A stretch of DNA of 64,000 nucleotides, taken from NCBI RefSeq assembly GCF_025264625.1, contig NZ_CP093313.1, forward strand, positions 1,178,001 to 1,242,000, read 5' to 3'. The DNA is from Occallatibacter riparius. GTDB taxonomy: Bacteria > Acidobacteriota > Terriglobia > Terriglobales > Acidobacteriaceae. The stretch's first letter is position 1. The number at the start of each line of letters is the position of its first letter. The position numbers and the translations under genes were made by a program. The notes beneath the pieces are model-generated. The model searched no databases and was not told the origin of the DNA. It saw only the letters and a list, made by a program, of their open reading frames with translations. Shown here piece after piece: positions 52,541-61,123 of this stretch.

Positions 52541-54703
52541 CTAGTGCTTCGAACGTGGAAACACCGACATCGTTCGTGGTTGTGCACGGAGCGCTCTGAC
52601 CCCTTGCAGGCGCAAACGAACGAGCTCCAGTGCCGCATTGATCTGCTCGAATGTGAGCCTCTGGCTGCACGCGGAAATCAGCATCTGCGAGGCAGCAATA
52701 ACGAAGCGATCAGCGTTTGAAATGTTCATTCCACCAGCGGAAAGCATCTTTGCGTAATGCTCGGTGGCATAAAGAACGTCATCATAACCAAGTTCTCGCG
52801 CCTTCGTCTCTCCGCTTTTGCGGCAGACTAGGATCGCATCCAGGCTGATCGGATCTTTCGCGGCATTCTTAGGGCTGGAGCCGCGCAACTCTGCATGTAC
52901 GGGATGCGCGGCTACTACCTGCAATCCAGCGGCCGTGACAGCTTCGTAAATCGCCGCCCAGCCTTCCGCACGCGAATGATGAAAGCTAAAAGCCAGAACG
53001 CCGTCATCTTTGAGAACGCGGCGGCATTCGGTAAAAACCTTAGAGAGCTGGCGCGCAAACGTTCGTGGGTCTCTGTGCTGCACTTCACCGGCATCAGAGG
53101 AATTGCCCCGATCAAACCACGCGTAACGGCCCTTGAGCGCGGGAGATAGCCATGCAAAAAAGAAATCGCTCAGTTCGCTGTAGTGGACGAAATCAAAATA
53201 GGGCGGATCGGTGATCACTGCATCGACGGACGCATCAGGGAGGGGAAGCCGTGAACTGTCGCCGCTGAGGATGAGTGCGGCTTGCTTGGCTGAGTTCAAT
53301 CCATCCCACGTCGTTACCTGAGGGACATGGATGGGATCGCTGCAGATAATCTTGCATGCCTTCTTTGAATTGCCGAACAACGCTTCATTCATTGCGATTT
53401 CAAAAGGCTCATCAAGGTAGCGCTTCGCGCGTAGGAGGCGAGATTCGAATAGTGAAAGAAACGTACCGCTACTCTTTTCTGTTCCCCACACCGAATTTTC
53501 CAGCGGCATTCGTTCCGGTTTGAGAATGTGGTTGGAAAACATATGGCGGACGGCTCCCGTCCCCTCGCCTTTGAAGCTGCAAAACAGGTTGTTGAATTCA
53601 AGATTGCTGGAGAAAAGACATAGCAGTTGTTCCTGAATGGCAGTGTTTTCGAGATGAAGGATTTCTTTCAACAGAAGCCCGTGGCAGAGGAGCTGGCGGG
53701 CGTTGAAGAAATCGCGCCAGTGAAGATAATTGTAGCCGCGCGCCTGATTCGTATTGTGGCCAGGGCGCACCCCAAGCGTAGGCAGGGGAAGCTGTTCGGA
53801 CGCGAGGCGTCTCTCGGCCTCGCGATAGAGCGCTTCATCTTCAGGACCGACCTTGAGGTAGACCTTTTCTCCGGTGGGCCTGAGCGCCAACATGGCGTAC
53901 ATCCGGTGCCCCAAGGGGGAACCATCTTTGGGGATGAGATCTTTAACTCGGAATTTGCCGGTCGGCGTCATTATGTACTGGCCGGATGCCCTTCCCTCTT
54001 GGGGATTAAAGCTGCTCTTGCACTGCGGGCAAGCAAGCTTGGTGGCATCGTAGCGGTCTTCAATCAATTCCCAGCATTCCGGGCAGACGATTTGCGCCTT
54101 GGGTTTCTTCTTTGGATAAGCATCTTGAGAAAAGACGTACTTATCGAAAAGAGGCACGGTTTCACCATCTGGGGTCATGACCAGCTTCACCCAAAAGTAA
54201 TACAGCACCGGAATCATCTTTCCGGTCAGCGGATCTCTGGTCCGATAGTAGTGGCGTATGTCCGCGCCGACCTGGCCCTCAAGTTGTGCGAATGCCGCGC
54301 GGAGATCGTCTTCCGGGACACGAGCGAGCGCCTGACGAACGAGGAATGTGCTTACAGGGTTGATGTCGGACCCGATGGCCTTGGCTCCAAGTTTGAGCGC
54401 TTCTCCGAGTGTCGTACCACTTCCCATGAACGGATCGAGTACAACTTTACCAGTCAGATGGTGACGCTCGTAAAACGCATCCCACACCGAGGCGCCACTC
54501 GGCCTGAGCGCTGCGATCGTGATGGCGCGAAACACCGATCCAAGCCGCGTCGCCCACCATTTGTGAATGTGGTAGAGCGGTCGATTAACTTCCTTACGCC
54601 AGCTCTCATGCTCGGCCACCTGGCTCACTTCCACTATCGGGAATCCGTGCTCCAGCGCGGTTGCTTCGTGGTCTAGCCCAGCGATTTTGAGGGGGTGGCT
54701 CAT
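52541..54703 (-). CDS. Zn-ribbon adenine-specific DNA methyltransferase (COG1743/DUF1156-like)
   Basis: 720 residues. The AdoMet-binding motif DPFMGSGT (90-97) comes first and the catalytic DPPY (499-502) last, the permuted order of the beta class. A four-cysteine zinc ribbon (C207-P-E-C210 and C225-P-Q-C228) lies between. The N-terminal EVNRPLYHIHKWWATRLGSVFR fits the COG1743 group, which methylates DNA at an unknown site. Its start overlaps the end of the endonuclease gene by 4 bp (ATGA), so they form a restriction-modification operon. Confidence 0.88.
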   Translation of the reverse strand: MSHPLKIAGLDHEATALEHGFPIVEVSQVAEHESWRKEVNRPLYHIHKWWATRLGSVFRAITIAALRPSGASVWDAFYERHHLTGKVVLDPFMGSGTTLGEALKLGAKAIGSDINPVSTFLVRQALARVPEDDLRAAFAQLEGQVGADIRHYYRTRDPLTGKMIPVLYYFWVKLVMTPDGETVPLFDKYVFSQDAYPKKKPKAQIVCPECWELIEDRYDATKLACPQCKSSFNPQEGRASGQYIMTPTGKFRVKDLIPKDGSPLGHRMYAMLALRPTGEKVYLKVGPEDEALYREAERRLASEQLPLPTLGVRPGHNTNQARGYNYLHWRDFFNARQLLCHGLLLKEILHLENTAIQEQLLCLFSSNLEFNNLFCSFKGEGTGAVRHMFSNHILKPERMPLENSVWGTEKSSGTFLSLFESRLLRAKRYLDEPFEIAMNEALFGNSKKACKIICSDPIHVPQVTTWDGLNSAKQAALILSGDSSRLPLPDASVDAVITDPPYFDFVHYSELSDFFFAWLSPALKGRYAWFDRGNSSDAGEVQHRDPRTFARQLSKVFTECRRVLKDDGVLAFSFHHSRAEGWAAIYEAVTAAGLQVVAAHPVHAELRGSSPKNAAKDPISLDAILVCRKSGETKARELGYDDVLYATEHYAKMLSAGGMNISNADRFVIAASQMLISACSQRLTFEQINAALELVRLRLQGVRALRAQPRTMSVFPRSKH

Positions 54704-55524
54704 TCCTCTTCCATCTCCCTGACGGTTTCGAGGATTTCAGCACCCGACAGCATGGAAACGGGTTTGCCCGCCTGGGATTTGAGGCGATATGCGGTGAATC
54801 GGTGCTCGGTCCCTTTGCGGGAATTGGGGATCTTTTCGGCCTTCAGCGCATTGGTGCGCAAATCAAAGCTATATCCGACCACCAGCATGTCGGCTTCGAT
54901 GCGTGTGAGCTGGCCGACCACCTGAAAACGATCATCTGTTTGGAATGCAGCTGGAAGGATCAGTGTCATGAGACCAGTCGTGCCCTGGGTCAACGCAAAG
55001 GGCGTAGGCGCGACATACATCTTGCGGTCGCGGATCATGATGTCGCCGTAGGTGCCGAAACCTTTTACGCTACGGTTCTTATGGACATATTCATGGTCAG
55101 CATTGAGGAAATCTCCGTGGCAGATGACGAGATCGACCACCGGATACTGTTTGCGACCGTTGCCCTGATCCTGGTAGGTTGACAGGTCTGCCGGATAGCG
55201 GCCAAACACGTAGAAAATCTGCCGTCCGTTGTGAAAGCCGGTCGGAACCTGGCTATTTGAATCGTAATCGCGTTCCCGTCCCGGCCACGCTAGACCCTTT
55301 ATTTCGTAGCCTTCGGTGTATTCAACGAGGCAAAAATCCGGGTATGTGTTACGCCCTGAGCCCTCATAGTGAATGCCGAGCTTTTCAATGCGCTTCTGGA
55401 ACCAGTTCTGGAAGTGAAATTCCTTGTCCTTGGCGCTTACAGACTCAATCAGGTCACCAGCTTGTACAGCCAGGGCGCACTGCTCGAAAACATCAAAACA
55501 GGTGGTGGATGGGTTTGCCTTCAT
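54700..55524 (-). CDS. PD-(D/E)XK restriction endonuclease-like protein (R1)
   Basis: 274 residues. The core motif is Y-P-D63-F-C-L-V, then Y-E74-I-K76, matching D...ExK nucleases. FLNADHEYVH and GFGTYGDIMIRDRK align with the corresponding segments of R2, so these enzymes share an ancestor. It overlaps the methyltransferase start by 4 bp and lies 65 bp after a small upstream gene. With the methyltransferase it forms a probable type II-like restriction-modification pair. Confidence 0.83.
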   Translation of the reverse strand: MKANPSTTCFDVFEQCALAVQAGDLIESVSAKDKEFHFQNWFQKRIEKLGIHYEGSGRNTYPDFCLVEYTEGYEIKGLAWPGRERDYDSNSQVPTGFHNGRQIFYVFGRYPADLSTYQDQGNGRKQYPVVDLVICHGDFLNADHEYVHKNRSVKGFGTYGDIMIRDRKMYVAPTPFALTQGTTGLMTLILPAAFQTDDRFQVVGQLTRIEADMLVVGYSFDLRTNALKAEKIPNSRKGTEHRFTAYRLKSQAGKPVSMLSGAEILETVREMEEE

Positions 55525-55589
55525 CTGTTTTCAAGTTTCTCACTTTAGCCCCGTCGACAACAGACGAACCGCATAGACATTTTTGGACC

Positions 55590-55994
55590 TCAGTTCGGTT
55601 TCCCTTGTCGCCGTGTGCCGAACGGACGACCTCTTCCCACTGTCTCGGCCAGATCGTCGCGGGCCTCCGCAATCTCGGATTGTAGGTAGCCCTCCACAAA
55701 GGTTTCCTCGCCTTTGCGCACGGACCTGAGATGTGGGGTCCGACTCAAGATTTCGAATCCGAGCGCCTCGAGCTCGGAAAGTTTCGCCCAGCGGGGAATC
55801 TCAGGATCTGCGAGCGCGTGCGAGCGCACATTCCGCTCGATCAGGCGAGCTTCAGCTTCGCCAGTTTCGAATCCCTCGTACTCCTCGAAGAATTGTCGTG
55901 CCAAATGAGCTTGACTGGCAAAGACAAACCAATCTTCACTTGGATCGTCTGGAACGGTGATCCAATACAGGTGAACTGGCTTTTGGAACTCCAT
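55590..55994 (-). CDS. Small hypothetical protein at the head of the restriction operon
   Basis: 134 residues. The start MEFQKPVHLYWITVPDDPSEDWFVFA and the RQFFEEYEGFETGEAEARLI segment look like a compact alpha/beta domain with regular codon use. It ends 65 bp before R1 on the same strand and may be the first gene of the operon. No known family; a controller or accessory role is only suggested by position. Confidence 0.6.
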   Translation of the reverse strand: MEFQKPVHLYWITVPDDPSEDWFVFASQAHLARQFFEEYEGFETGEAEARLIERNVRSHALADPEIPRWAKLSELEALGFEILSRTPHLRSVRKGEETFVEGYLQSEIAEARDDLAETVGRGRPFGTRRQGKPN

Positions 55995-56249
55995 GGCATT
56001 CTCCAGATATTCGACATTCGAGTCGGCTGAAGGTTTTCTGGCTGTCCGGATTCTAAACCCCGGCCTGCTACATGGCGCATTGGGATGGCCTTCGAGGTTG
56101 TTCTCTGCGGTATTTCCCGATGCAGACTGCCCGATTAGGCGTATGATTGTCGCGGACAGTTGCGGAGCACTTAACGTGTTCGTTAATGTTGCTGGAATTC
56201 GTTACGATGCGTTCTGGCTCTCAGCAATGCGTTAAAGTTGCCCAATCTT

Positions 56250-56299
56250 ATCGCCCTTTCACGGCGATAACACGGGTTCAAATCCCGTCGGGGACGCCA
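56250..56299 (+). other. 3' half of a tRNA-Glu gene (attachment-site scar)
   Basis: The segment has a tRNA-Glu anticodon arm (TCGCC, loop CTTTCAC, GGCGA; anticodon TTC at 56258-56260), a variable region, a T-arm with GGGTTCAAATCCC and an acceptor 3' strand GGGGACG plus CCA. The 5' half with GUCCCC acceptor strand and D-arm is absent upstream, so no tRNA is made from it. The 3' fragment of a tRNA is the usual attB/attP core of tyrosine integrases, and an integrase gene lies 1.4 kb away. The rest of 55995-56467 shows nothing else. Confidence 0.88.
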
Positions 56300-56467
56300 A
56301 ATAGATTCAAGTGTTTACCCAAAGGCCCCTGACGCGGCGTTTTTGCTGCGGTAACGCTTCGGTAACGATAGCGAGCAAACTGGTTGGTTACGAATGAGGC
56401 GACCGATCGATCTTTTCGCTTCTCGCTCCATGGCTGCGGCGTCTAACGTGTATTGAGAGGTTTCGCA

Positions 56468-56659
56468 ATGACTGCAGATCTGAAAAAGCTGACCGATTCG
56501 CTCCGAAGAGACACCCCGGAGAGGTCGCTGCGTCGCCAGCTCGAGATGCGGCGAGGCGAACTGCTGGAAGACCTGCGAAATGGAAGATCCTTTGAAATCC
56601 GTGACGTGGTGGGTCGAGTGTTGCGGATCACCCCGCCGCGTCGCACAACCGCCCGATAA
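56468..56659 (+). CDS. Small hypothetical basic protein
   Basis: 63 residues from an ATG 6 nt after GAGAGG-type sequence. Charged helices (LKKLTDSLRRDTPERSLRRQLEMRR) dominate; the end is basic. It is 27 bp upstream of the membrane-protein gene on the same strand. No family recognised. Confidence 0.45.
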   Translation: MTADLKKLTDSLRRDTPERSLRRQLEMRRGELLEDLRNGRSFEIRDVVGRVLRITPPRRTTAR

Positions 56660-56686
56660 GGTCCGTCCGCAAGTGAGGAGGCGGCA

Positions 56687-57700
56687 TTGATCGCACTCCT
56701 CACTACCTATTTCATTCTTGCTTACATTTTGATTCCCGGAGTACTGTTCCGGGTCTTCGCCGGTTTCTTTGTCACCCTCCGCCTGTTTCAACTGACTAAG
56801 ACTCAAGAGTTCACCCTCGGCGTCCTCGTTGCCCTGCTGCCGTTGGTTCTCGCAAACGTCTTTGTCTGGACCGTTCCGTTTGCCGAAGCATATCCATTTG
56901 CCTACACGTTCGGGACTACGAACGAGTACAAGCGAGACTATCGTCTGGCCGTCGGGATGGCCGTCGCTGAAGACCCCGCACACCTTCTCGAACCCGGCAA
57001 GGAACCAAAATCGGAATACGAACAAGCTGTCAGCAGAATTTGGCGGCGTCAGCTGAGGTTTCTCTCCTGGTATTTCTTATTCTCTGCCTCAGAGGGCGCG
57101 CTCTTCGGCTTTCTGACACGCAAGTACGGAGACTGGTCGGGGAAGAGCGCGCTTTACGACGTTCTAGCTCGCAAGGTTCTCCTGCCTAGGGTTTCGGAAT
57201 GGCAGTTGCTGCTTACAGATTTCAGCTTTCCGAAGAAGCCGAAGCGGGACGTACTGGCTGACGTGTTATGCGGAGACATTCTCTATCGCGGTAAGGTAGG
57301 TGACTACTTCCTCGATGTGAATGGAAAACTCTCAGGGCTCCTTATGAAGGAGGTAGACCGATTCCGTCGAGAGGATTTCAAGGCAGCTTGCATAGAAGCG
57401 AAAGGAACCAACGAAAAGGTAGATGTTGAGAAGTTCTGGAGGGCGATTCCGGGCTCAAACTTCTATATACCAGCCGAAAATATTGTGAACTTGAACGTGC
57501 GGTTCCCCACAATAGACCCGTCGAAAGACGAAGAGTTTGAGTCGTTTTTGAAGGAACTTCTGAAATCCTCGGATGCGCCGGTGGGGACCACATTTTCCTT
57601 CGATTCACCAGATGTCTCTTCAGATCATCCGCCCGACCCTCCAAAAGACCCAGAGCAGCCAATCGACGACCCGGAGGGCGGCCCACCTCCACCGGACTAA
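56687..57700 (+). CDS. Hypothetical membrane protein (DUF6338-like)
   Basis: 337 residues with a TTG start directly behind GAGGAGG, so the rare start codon is credible. Two N-terminal transmembrane helices (IALLTTYFILAYILIPGVLF and EFTLGVLVALLPLVLANVFV) and possibly a third near residue 125 are followed by a large soluble domain and a proline/aspartate-rich tail (PPDPPKDPEQPIDDPEGGPPPPD). The layout resembles the DUF6338 proteins of mobile elements, from memory. Function unknown; it lies between the tRNA scar and the integrase. Confidence 0.7.
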   Translation: MIALLTTYFILAYILIPGVLFRVFAGFFVTLRLFQLTKTQEFTLGVLVALLPLVLANVFVWTVPFAEAYPFAYTFGTTNEYKRDYRLAVGMAVAEDPAHLLEPGKEPKSEYEQAVSRIWRRQLRFLSWYFLFSASEGALFGFLTRKYGDWSGKSALYDVLARKVLLPRVSEWQLLLTDFSFPKKPKRDVLADVLCGDILYRGKVGDYFLDVNGKLSGLLMKEVDRFRREDFKAACIEAKGTNEKVDVEKFWRAIPGSNFYIPAENIVNLNVRFPTIDPSKDEEFESFLKELLKSSDAPVGTTFSFDSPDVSSDHPPDPPKDPEQPIDDPEGGPPPPD

Positions 57701-57708
57701 AAAGCCCC

Positions 57709-58767
57709 TCAGTTTTCTCCAAAGGTTGAATCTAGGAGCTTCACTGCGTCAGACAGGTGCGCCGGCGACAGATGCTGATAGCGCGCCGCCATGCGTAGAT
57801 CCTTGTGCCCCAGGAGCACGGCGACCGTGTGAATGTCCGCGCCCTTCATTCGCATCCAGCTGGCAGCCGTGTGGCGAAGGTCATGGAACCGGAAATCGTG
57901 GACCTCGGCAGACCGGCACGCTCGCAGAAAGCATAGTGACACGTTCTCAGGAGTGATGCTTTCGCCGCGGAAGATGCGATCGGTAGGCTTGGCGTCGCGC
58001 GGTACCGGAGCCGATGATAGGGCCTGTTGTGCGAGCTCGTTCAGGTAGACGATGCGGCCCTCGCCGTTCTTCGTCTGAGGCAGCATGAGCCTTGAGTTCT
58101 TCACGTCGACGTCCAGCCAACGCAGCCCCAGAATCTCGCCGCGGCGCATGCCTGTGCTCACAGCGAGGCCAGCGATCGGCCGTAGCCACTCCGGGCAGGC
58201 CTTAAGCACGGCGCGGAGTTCCCCGGGCTGGAGGTAGCGAACGCGGCCGGCGGGCGCCTTGGGTGACTTCACCCCATGGGCGGGGTTCGCTGGGATGAGT
58301 TCCCACTCTACAGCGAGCGCCATGAGGTGCTTCAGCACGTTGAGTTCTTTTGTCACCGATGCCGCGGACACTTCGCCGATGCGCTCTGTCACATACCGCT
58401 GCACGTCCACGCGCCGGATGCTGGCGAGCTTCGTATTGTCGCCGAAGAATGGCTTGAGGTGCGCTTCCAGGATACCTTCCTCGCGCGTGTAGGCCGCCGG
58501 TGTGAGCCGGGCCTTCTGATGCTTCAGGTAGCGCTTAGCGACCGCAGAGAGGGACTCCGCAGATGGCGGCGCATAGCCAAGAGTGAGGATCTTCTCTACG
58601 CGAGCTTTCTCCGCGTTCAGTAGACTGCGGGCCTGCTGCAGCGTGTGCGCCTCTAGCTTCCGCTGGCGCCGCTTTCCGCTAGCGTCAATCCATGATCCCC
58701 ACCAGGTTCCCGGCCGGTCCTTGCGCTGGTAGACACCGTCACGATCCTTAATCTTTCCTCGTGGCAT
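57709..58767 (-). CDS. Tyrosine integrase
   Basis: 352 residues from an ATG behind AAGGAGAA. The N-terminal arm-binding part (GVYQRKDRPGTWWGSW) and core-binding domain are followed by the catalytic domain with Arg in STGMRRGEI, His-x-x-Arg in HDLRHTAAS, a later His in LLGHKD and the nucleophile Tyr in ARYQHLS. All catalytic residues are present. It transcribes towards the tRNA-Glu fragment 1.4 kb away, its probable attachment site. The ATG lies within the end of the upstream gene (20-bp overlap). Confidence 0.92.
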   Translation of the reverse strand: MPRGKIKDRDGVYQRKDRPGTWWGSWIDASGKRRQRKLEAHTLQQARSLLNAEKARVEKILTLGYAPPSAESLSAVAKRYLKHQKARLTPAAYTREEGILEAHLKPFFGDNTKLASIRRVDVQRYVTERIGEVSAASVTKELNVLKHLMALAVEWELIPANPAHGVKSPKAPAGRVRYLQPGELRAVLKACPEWLRPIAGLAVSTGMRRGEILGLRWLDVDVKNSRLMLPQTKNGEGRIVYLNELAQQALSSAPVPRDAKPTDRIFRGESITPENVSLCFLRACRSAEVHDFRFHDLRHTAASWMRMKGADIHTVAVLLGHKDLRMAARYQHLSPAHLSDAVKLLDSTFGEN

Positions 58768-59614
58768 AACGATTCTCCTTCGAACGGCAGGCGGTGGAGT
58801 TGGATCCATCGCCCAGAGCGTGCGCCATTTGCTCAATCTGAGCTAGGTTTCGAGTCACCCAATTCCGCTTGATACGTTCATGTAAGGCGAGAGCATGGTT
58901 GGCTCGACCCGCGATCCAGAGCGCCTTTTCGGCTCTTGCCGGCAATCCGCTGCAGATAGCCCTCGCTGCAGCATTCAATCTGCGCATCTGCATTAGCTCT
59001 CGGGATTTCTTGACCGAAGTCGCCGCAGCTGCAGTCTTGCGACAGGCGCTGCAATGCCATCCCCGGACATATTCTCTTCGCGGCGATCGAATGATCTGAT
59101 AAGTTCTGCAATGCGCACAACGCATGAGACGGAAGATCCATTCGGACCTGAAAAACTCGATGAATAGGCGGATTGCGGCTTGCGCAGGAACTTGGTCCCC
59201 GCTCTTAACCTCAAACCCTTCCGCAGCAAAGCTAATGTCGATCCCGCCCCGTGGTCGAACGTGAAGCCGGGGGGGATGAACCTGCTGGTATCGCTCGATG
59301 GAGCGAATCGCTAGAGATGTGGAAACGCCAACTGAACGATCGTCAAGCATCAGACCATCCGGAAGGAATCTCTCATAGGGGTGTTCCGTTCCATGTTCAT
59401 CGAATCCGCTATCGATCCACTCATCCACTAAGGATCCAAGTTGCGGGCGCTGCACTGCGATGGCCTCCAAATTCGTCAACGCGATATAGTCCGCGAGTTC
59501 CGCGGTGACATCTTCGCTGAGACCCCCTACCCTGCCTGTCAGCGCGCGCGCAATGTCCATTGAAACTTCGGCATTCAGAATCCTAGATACCGCAATCGCT
59601 CTTTCCTGCTGCAC
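58748..59614 (-). CDS. Zinc-ribbon hypothetical protein (CGNR/ABATE-like)
   Basis: 288 residues with a GTG start; the end overlaps the integrase start by 20 bp, so the two are coupled. Residues about 165-190 hold a four-cysteine zinc site (MRCAHCRTYQ and WHCSACRK), as in CGNR-type zinc fingers, placed after a helical N-terminal domain. It may bind DNA. It is found with the integrase and is divergent from the HTH gene, but a role in recombination is only inferred. Confidence 0.65.
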   Translation of the reverse strand: MQQERAIAVSRILNAEVSMDIARALTGRVGGLSEDVTAELADYIALTNLEAIAVQRPQLGSLVDEWIDSGFDEHGTEHPYERFLPDGLMLDDRSVGVSTSLAIRSIERYQQVHPPRLHVRPRGGIDISFAAEGFEVKSGDQVPAQAAIRLFIEFFRSEWIFRLMRCAHCRTYQIIRSPRREYVRGWHCSACRKTAAAATSVKKSRELMQMRRLNAAARAICSGLPARAEKALWIAGRANHALALHERIKRNWVTRNLAQIEQMAHALGDGSNSTACRSKENRYATRKD

Positions 59615-59725
59615 AAAAATACGTTAGTACAAATCACGCTAAGATTACAAACATATTTATCAGCACTCACAAGTTGATCCGCGCTCATATATATACAGGC
59701 AATTTGCCAACAGGAGAGGATTCAA

Positions 59726-59920
59726 ATGGTGGATCACACGGAACCGAAGCTACTTAGCGTCCAAGCCTTTGCGAAGTCGGTCGGGCTGAGCCCCTGGACC
59801 GTTCGCCAATACGCCTATAGCGGGAAAGTGTCCAGCGTGAAGCTGGGCCGACGATTGATGATCCCTGTCCTCGAACTGGATCGAATCATTCGCGAGAATC
59901 TTCGCCCTGCCCGTCCATAG
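59726..59920 (+). CDS. Excisionase-like helix-turn-helix protein
   Basis: 64 residues with an AGGAGAGG ribosome binding site. The fold is a MerR/AlpA-like winged helix (SVQAFAKSVGLSPWTVRQYAYSGKVSSVKLGRRLMIP), the type used by recombination directionality factors. It is divergent from the integrase operon and is followed 10 bp later by the replication-initiator-like gene. It probably controls excision or the early operon. Confidence 0.82.
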   Translation: MVDHTEPKLLSVQAFAKSVGLSPWTVRQYAYSGKVSSVKLGRRLMIPVLELDRIIRENLRPARP

Positions 59921-59930
59921 GTGCGATCTC

Positions 59931-60572
59931 ATGACGGTGATGGTTCCAAAATTCTTCGGGATGCCGCAGGACTTCATACGCTTGGGCAAAGCGAGGGCTT
60001 TATCGGGATTCGCCGTGAAGCTCTATAACGCCCTTTGGGAGCAGTCAGAAAGGTACTCCAGCCGCGAACTCAAGCGCACCATCCGCGAACTCACAAAGTT
60101 GATCGGGGGATCGCCAAACTCGCACAGAAAGGCTCGCGAGGAACTCGTGCGCGCAGGGCTAATTCAGGCCGAACCGTTTGGATCTGAGGGGATGGTGTAT
60201 GTGCTGTGCGACCCTTCCACTGGACATCCTTGGCCGGGATCGCCTAAGGAGCGAATCCCGTATAAGCCTTTTCAAGAGGCGGCCAGCCCTGTCTCAACCG
60301 GTGCAGGAACGGCCGCGAGACCGAAGGTCACGAGAGTAGCAACCAGTTCGGAAATGGCTGGCACTGCTTTTCCGTATGGTGCTAATGTCATCGATCGCGC
60401 GCAGACACCTGAAGTCGCAGCAAAGAAGGATCTAGATCCTTTCGGCCTCGATCCTCTGCCGGATGCGAATGCGCCGTGGAAGAGGGGCGCCAGACCTCTT
60501 ATCGGCTCTCCAACCGGTGCCACCAACACCGAGATATCGGAGCGGACCATTGATCTGAAATGGGACTTCTGA
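59931..60572 (+). CDS. Winged-helix protein, replication-initiator-like
   Basis: 213 residues. The N-terminal 90 residues form a winged-helix-like domain (AVKLYNALWEQSERYSSRELKRTIRELTKLIGGS, then ARAGLIQAEPF). This resembles the DNA-binding N-terminal domain of plasmid/phage replication initiators. The C-terminal half is low complexity and proline/alanine-rich. It is translated just after the excisionase-like gene and is followed by a repeat cluster at 60723-60767 that might be its binding site. Confidence 0.6.
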   Translation: MTVMVPKFFGMPQDFIRLGKARALSGFAVKLYNALWEQSERYSSRELKRTIRELTKLIGGSPNSHRKAREELVRAGLIQAEPFGSEGMVYVLCDPSTGHPWPGSPKERIPYKPFQEAASPVSTGAGTAARPKVTRVATSSEMAGTAFPYGANVIDRAQTPEVAAKKDLDPFGLDPLPDANAPWKRGARPLIGSPTGATNTEISERTIDLKWDF

Positions 60573-61123
60573 AGAGTAGCCATGGTTGCCGTCTGCTCAG
60601 TTTCTGACGGTGCCCCCCTCAAAGTCTGCGGTACCCATGTGAGTTTTTGCACGGGGTAGCGCAGAAATTGCGCCTCCAGTTATTGCAAGCGTCTGATGTG
60701 CCGGGACTTTCTAGACGCTCGCGCATTCCTAAAAACCGATTCCTAATAAGAAGGATTCCTAATTAGGTGCTTACCAGGCGGATTCTGCTCGCCAGGGAAT
60801 GCTTGCGTATGACGAGCTGTGCGAGTGAAATGGGGGGAGGGGGGGACCGAAACGAGGCGTCTCTGACATTATCGCCTTCTTAAAAGAAAGGGTGCTACAG
60901 GAGGTCCCTAGAAGGGTCTCTGAGGCGAAAAGCGATAGCGCATAAATAGGCACCTTTCTCCTCACGCTCTTCCCCTCATGCACGACGGCCGCAGATGTTC
61001 GGAACGCTAGTTGCTACGCCTAAATTCACATCCATCCCTGCCCTTCTCTAGGAGCCCAGGACCTGTCACGGTAGGTCCTTCAAAGTCGAAGCGCCAAGGA
61101 GAGCATTAGGCTTATGGAGACTC
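60573..61123. other. 550-bp intergenic region with iteron-like repeats and a G-run
   Basis: After the replication-initiator-like gene there is no further gene until 61124. It holds the repeats listed at 60723-60767 and a G-run of GGGGGGAGGGGGGG at 60832-60845. No copy of the tRNA-Glu attachment core was found here, so the right end of the element is not located. Confidence 0.5.
60723..60767. repeat. Iteron-like repeats with a palindrome
   Basis: GATTCCTAAT occurs at 60738-60747 and 60754-60763, and a weaker copy (GCATTCCTAA) at 60723-60732, spaced 15 and 16 bp. The last copy is extended into the palindrome CCTAATTAGG (60758-60767). Located 150 bp downstream of a replication-initiator-like gene. 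An origin or operator is possible. Confidence 0.5.
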
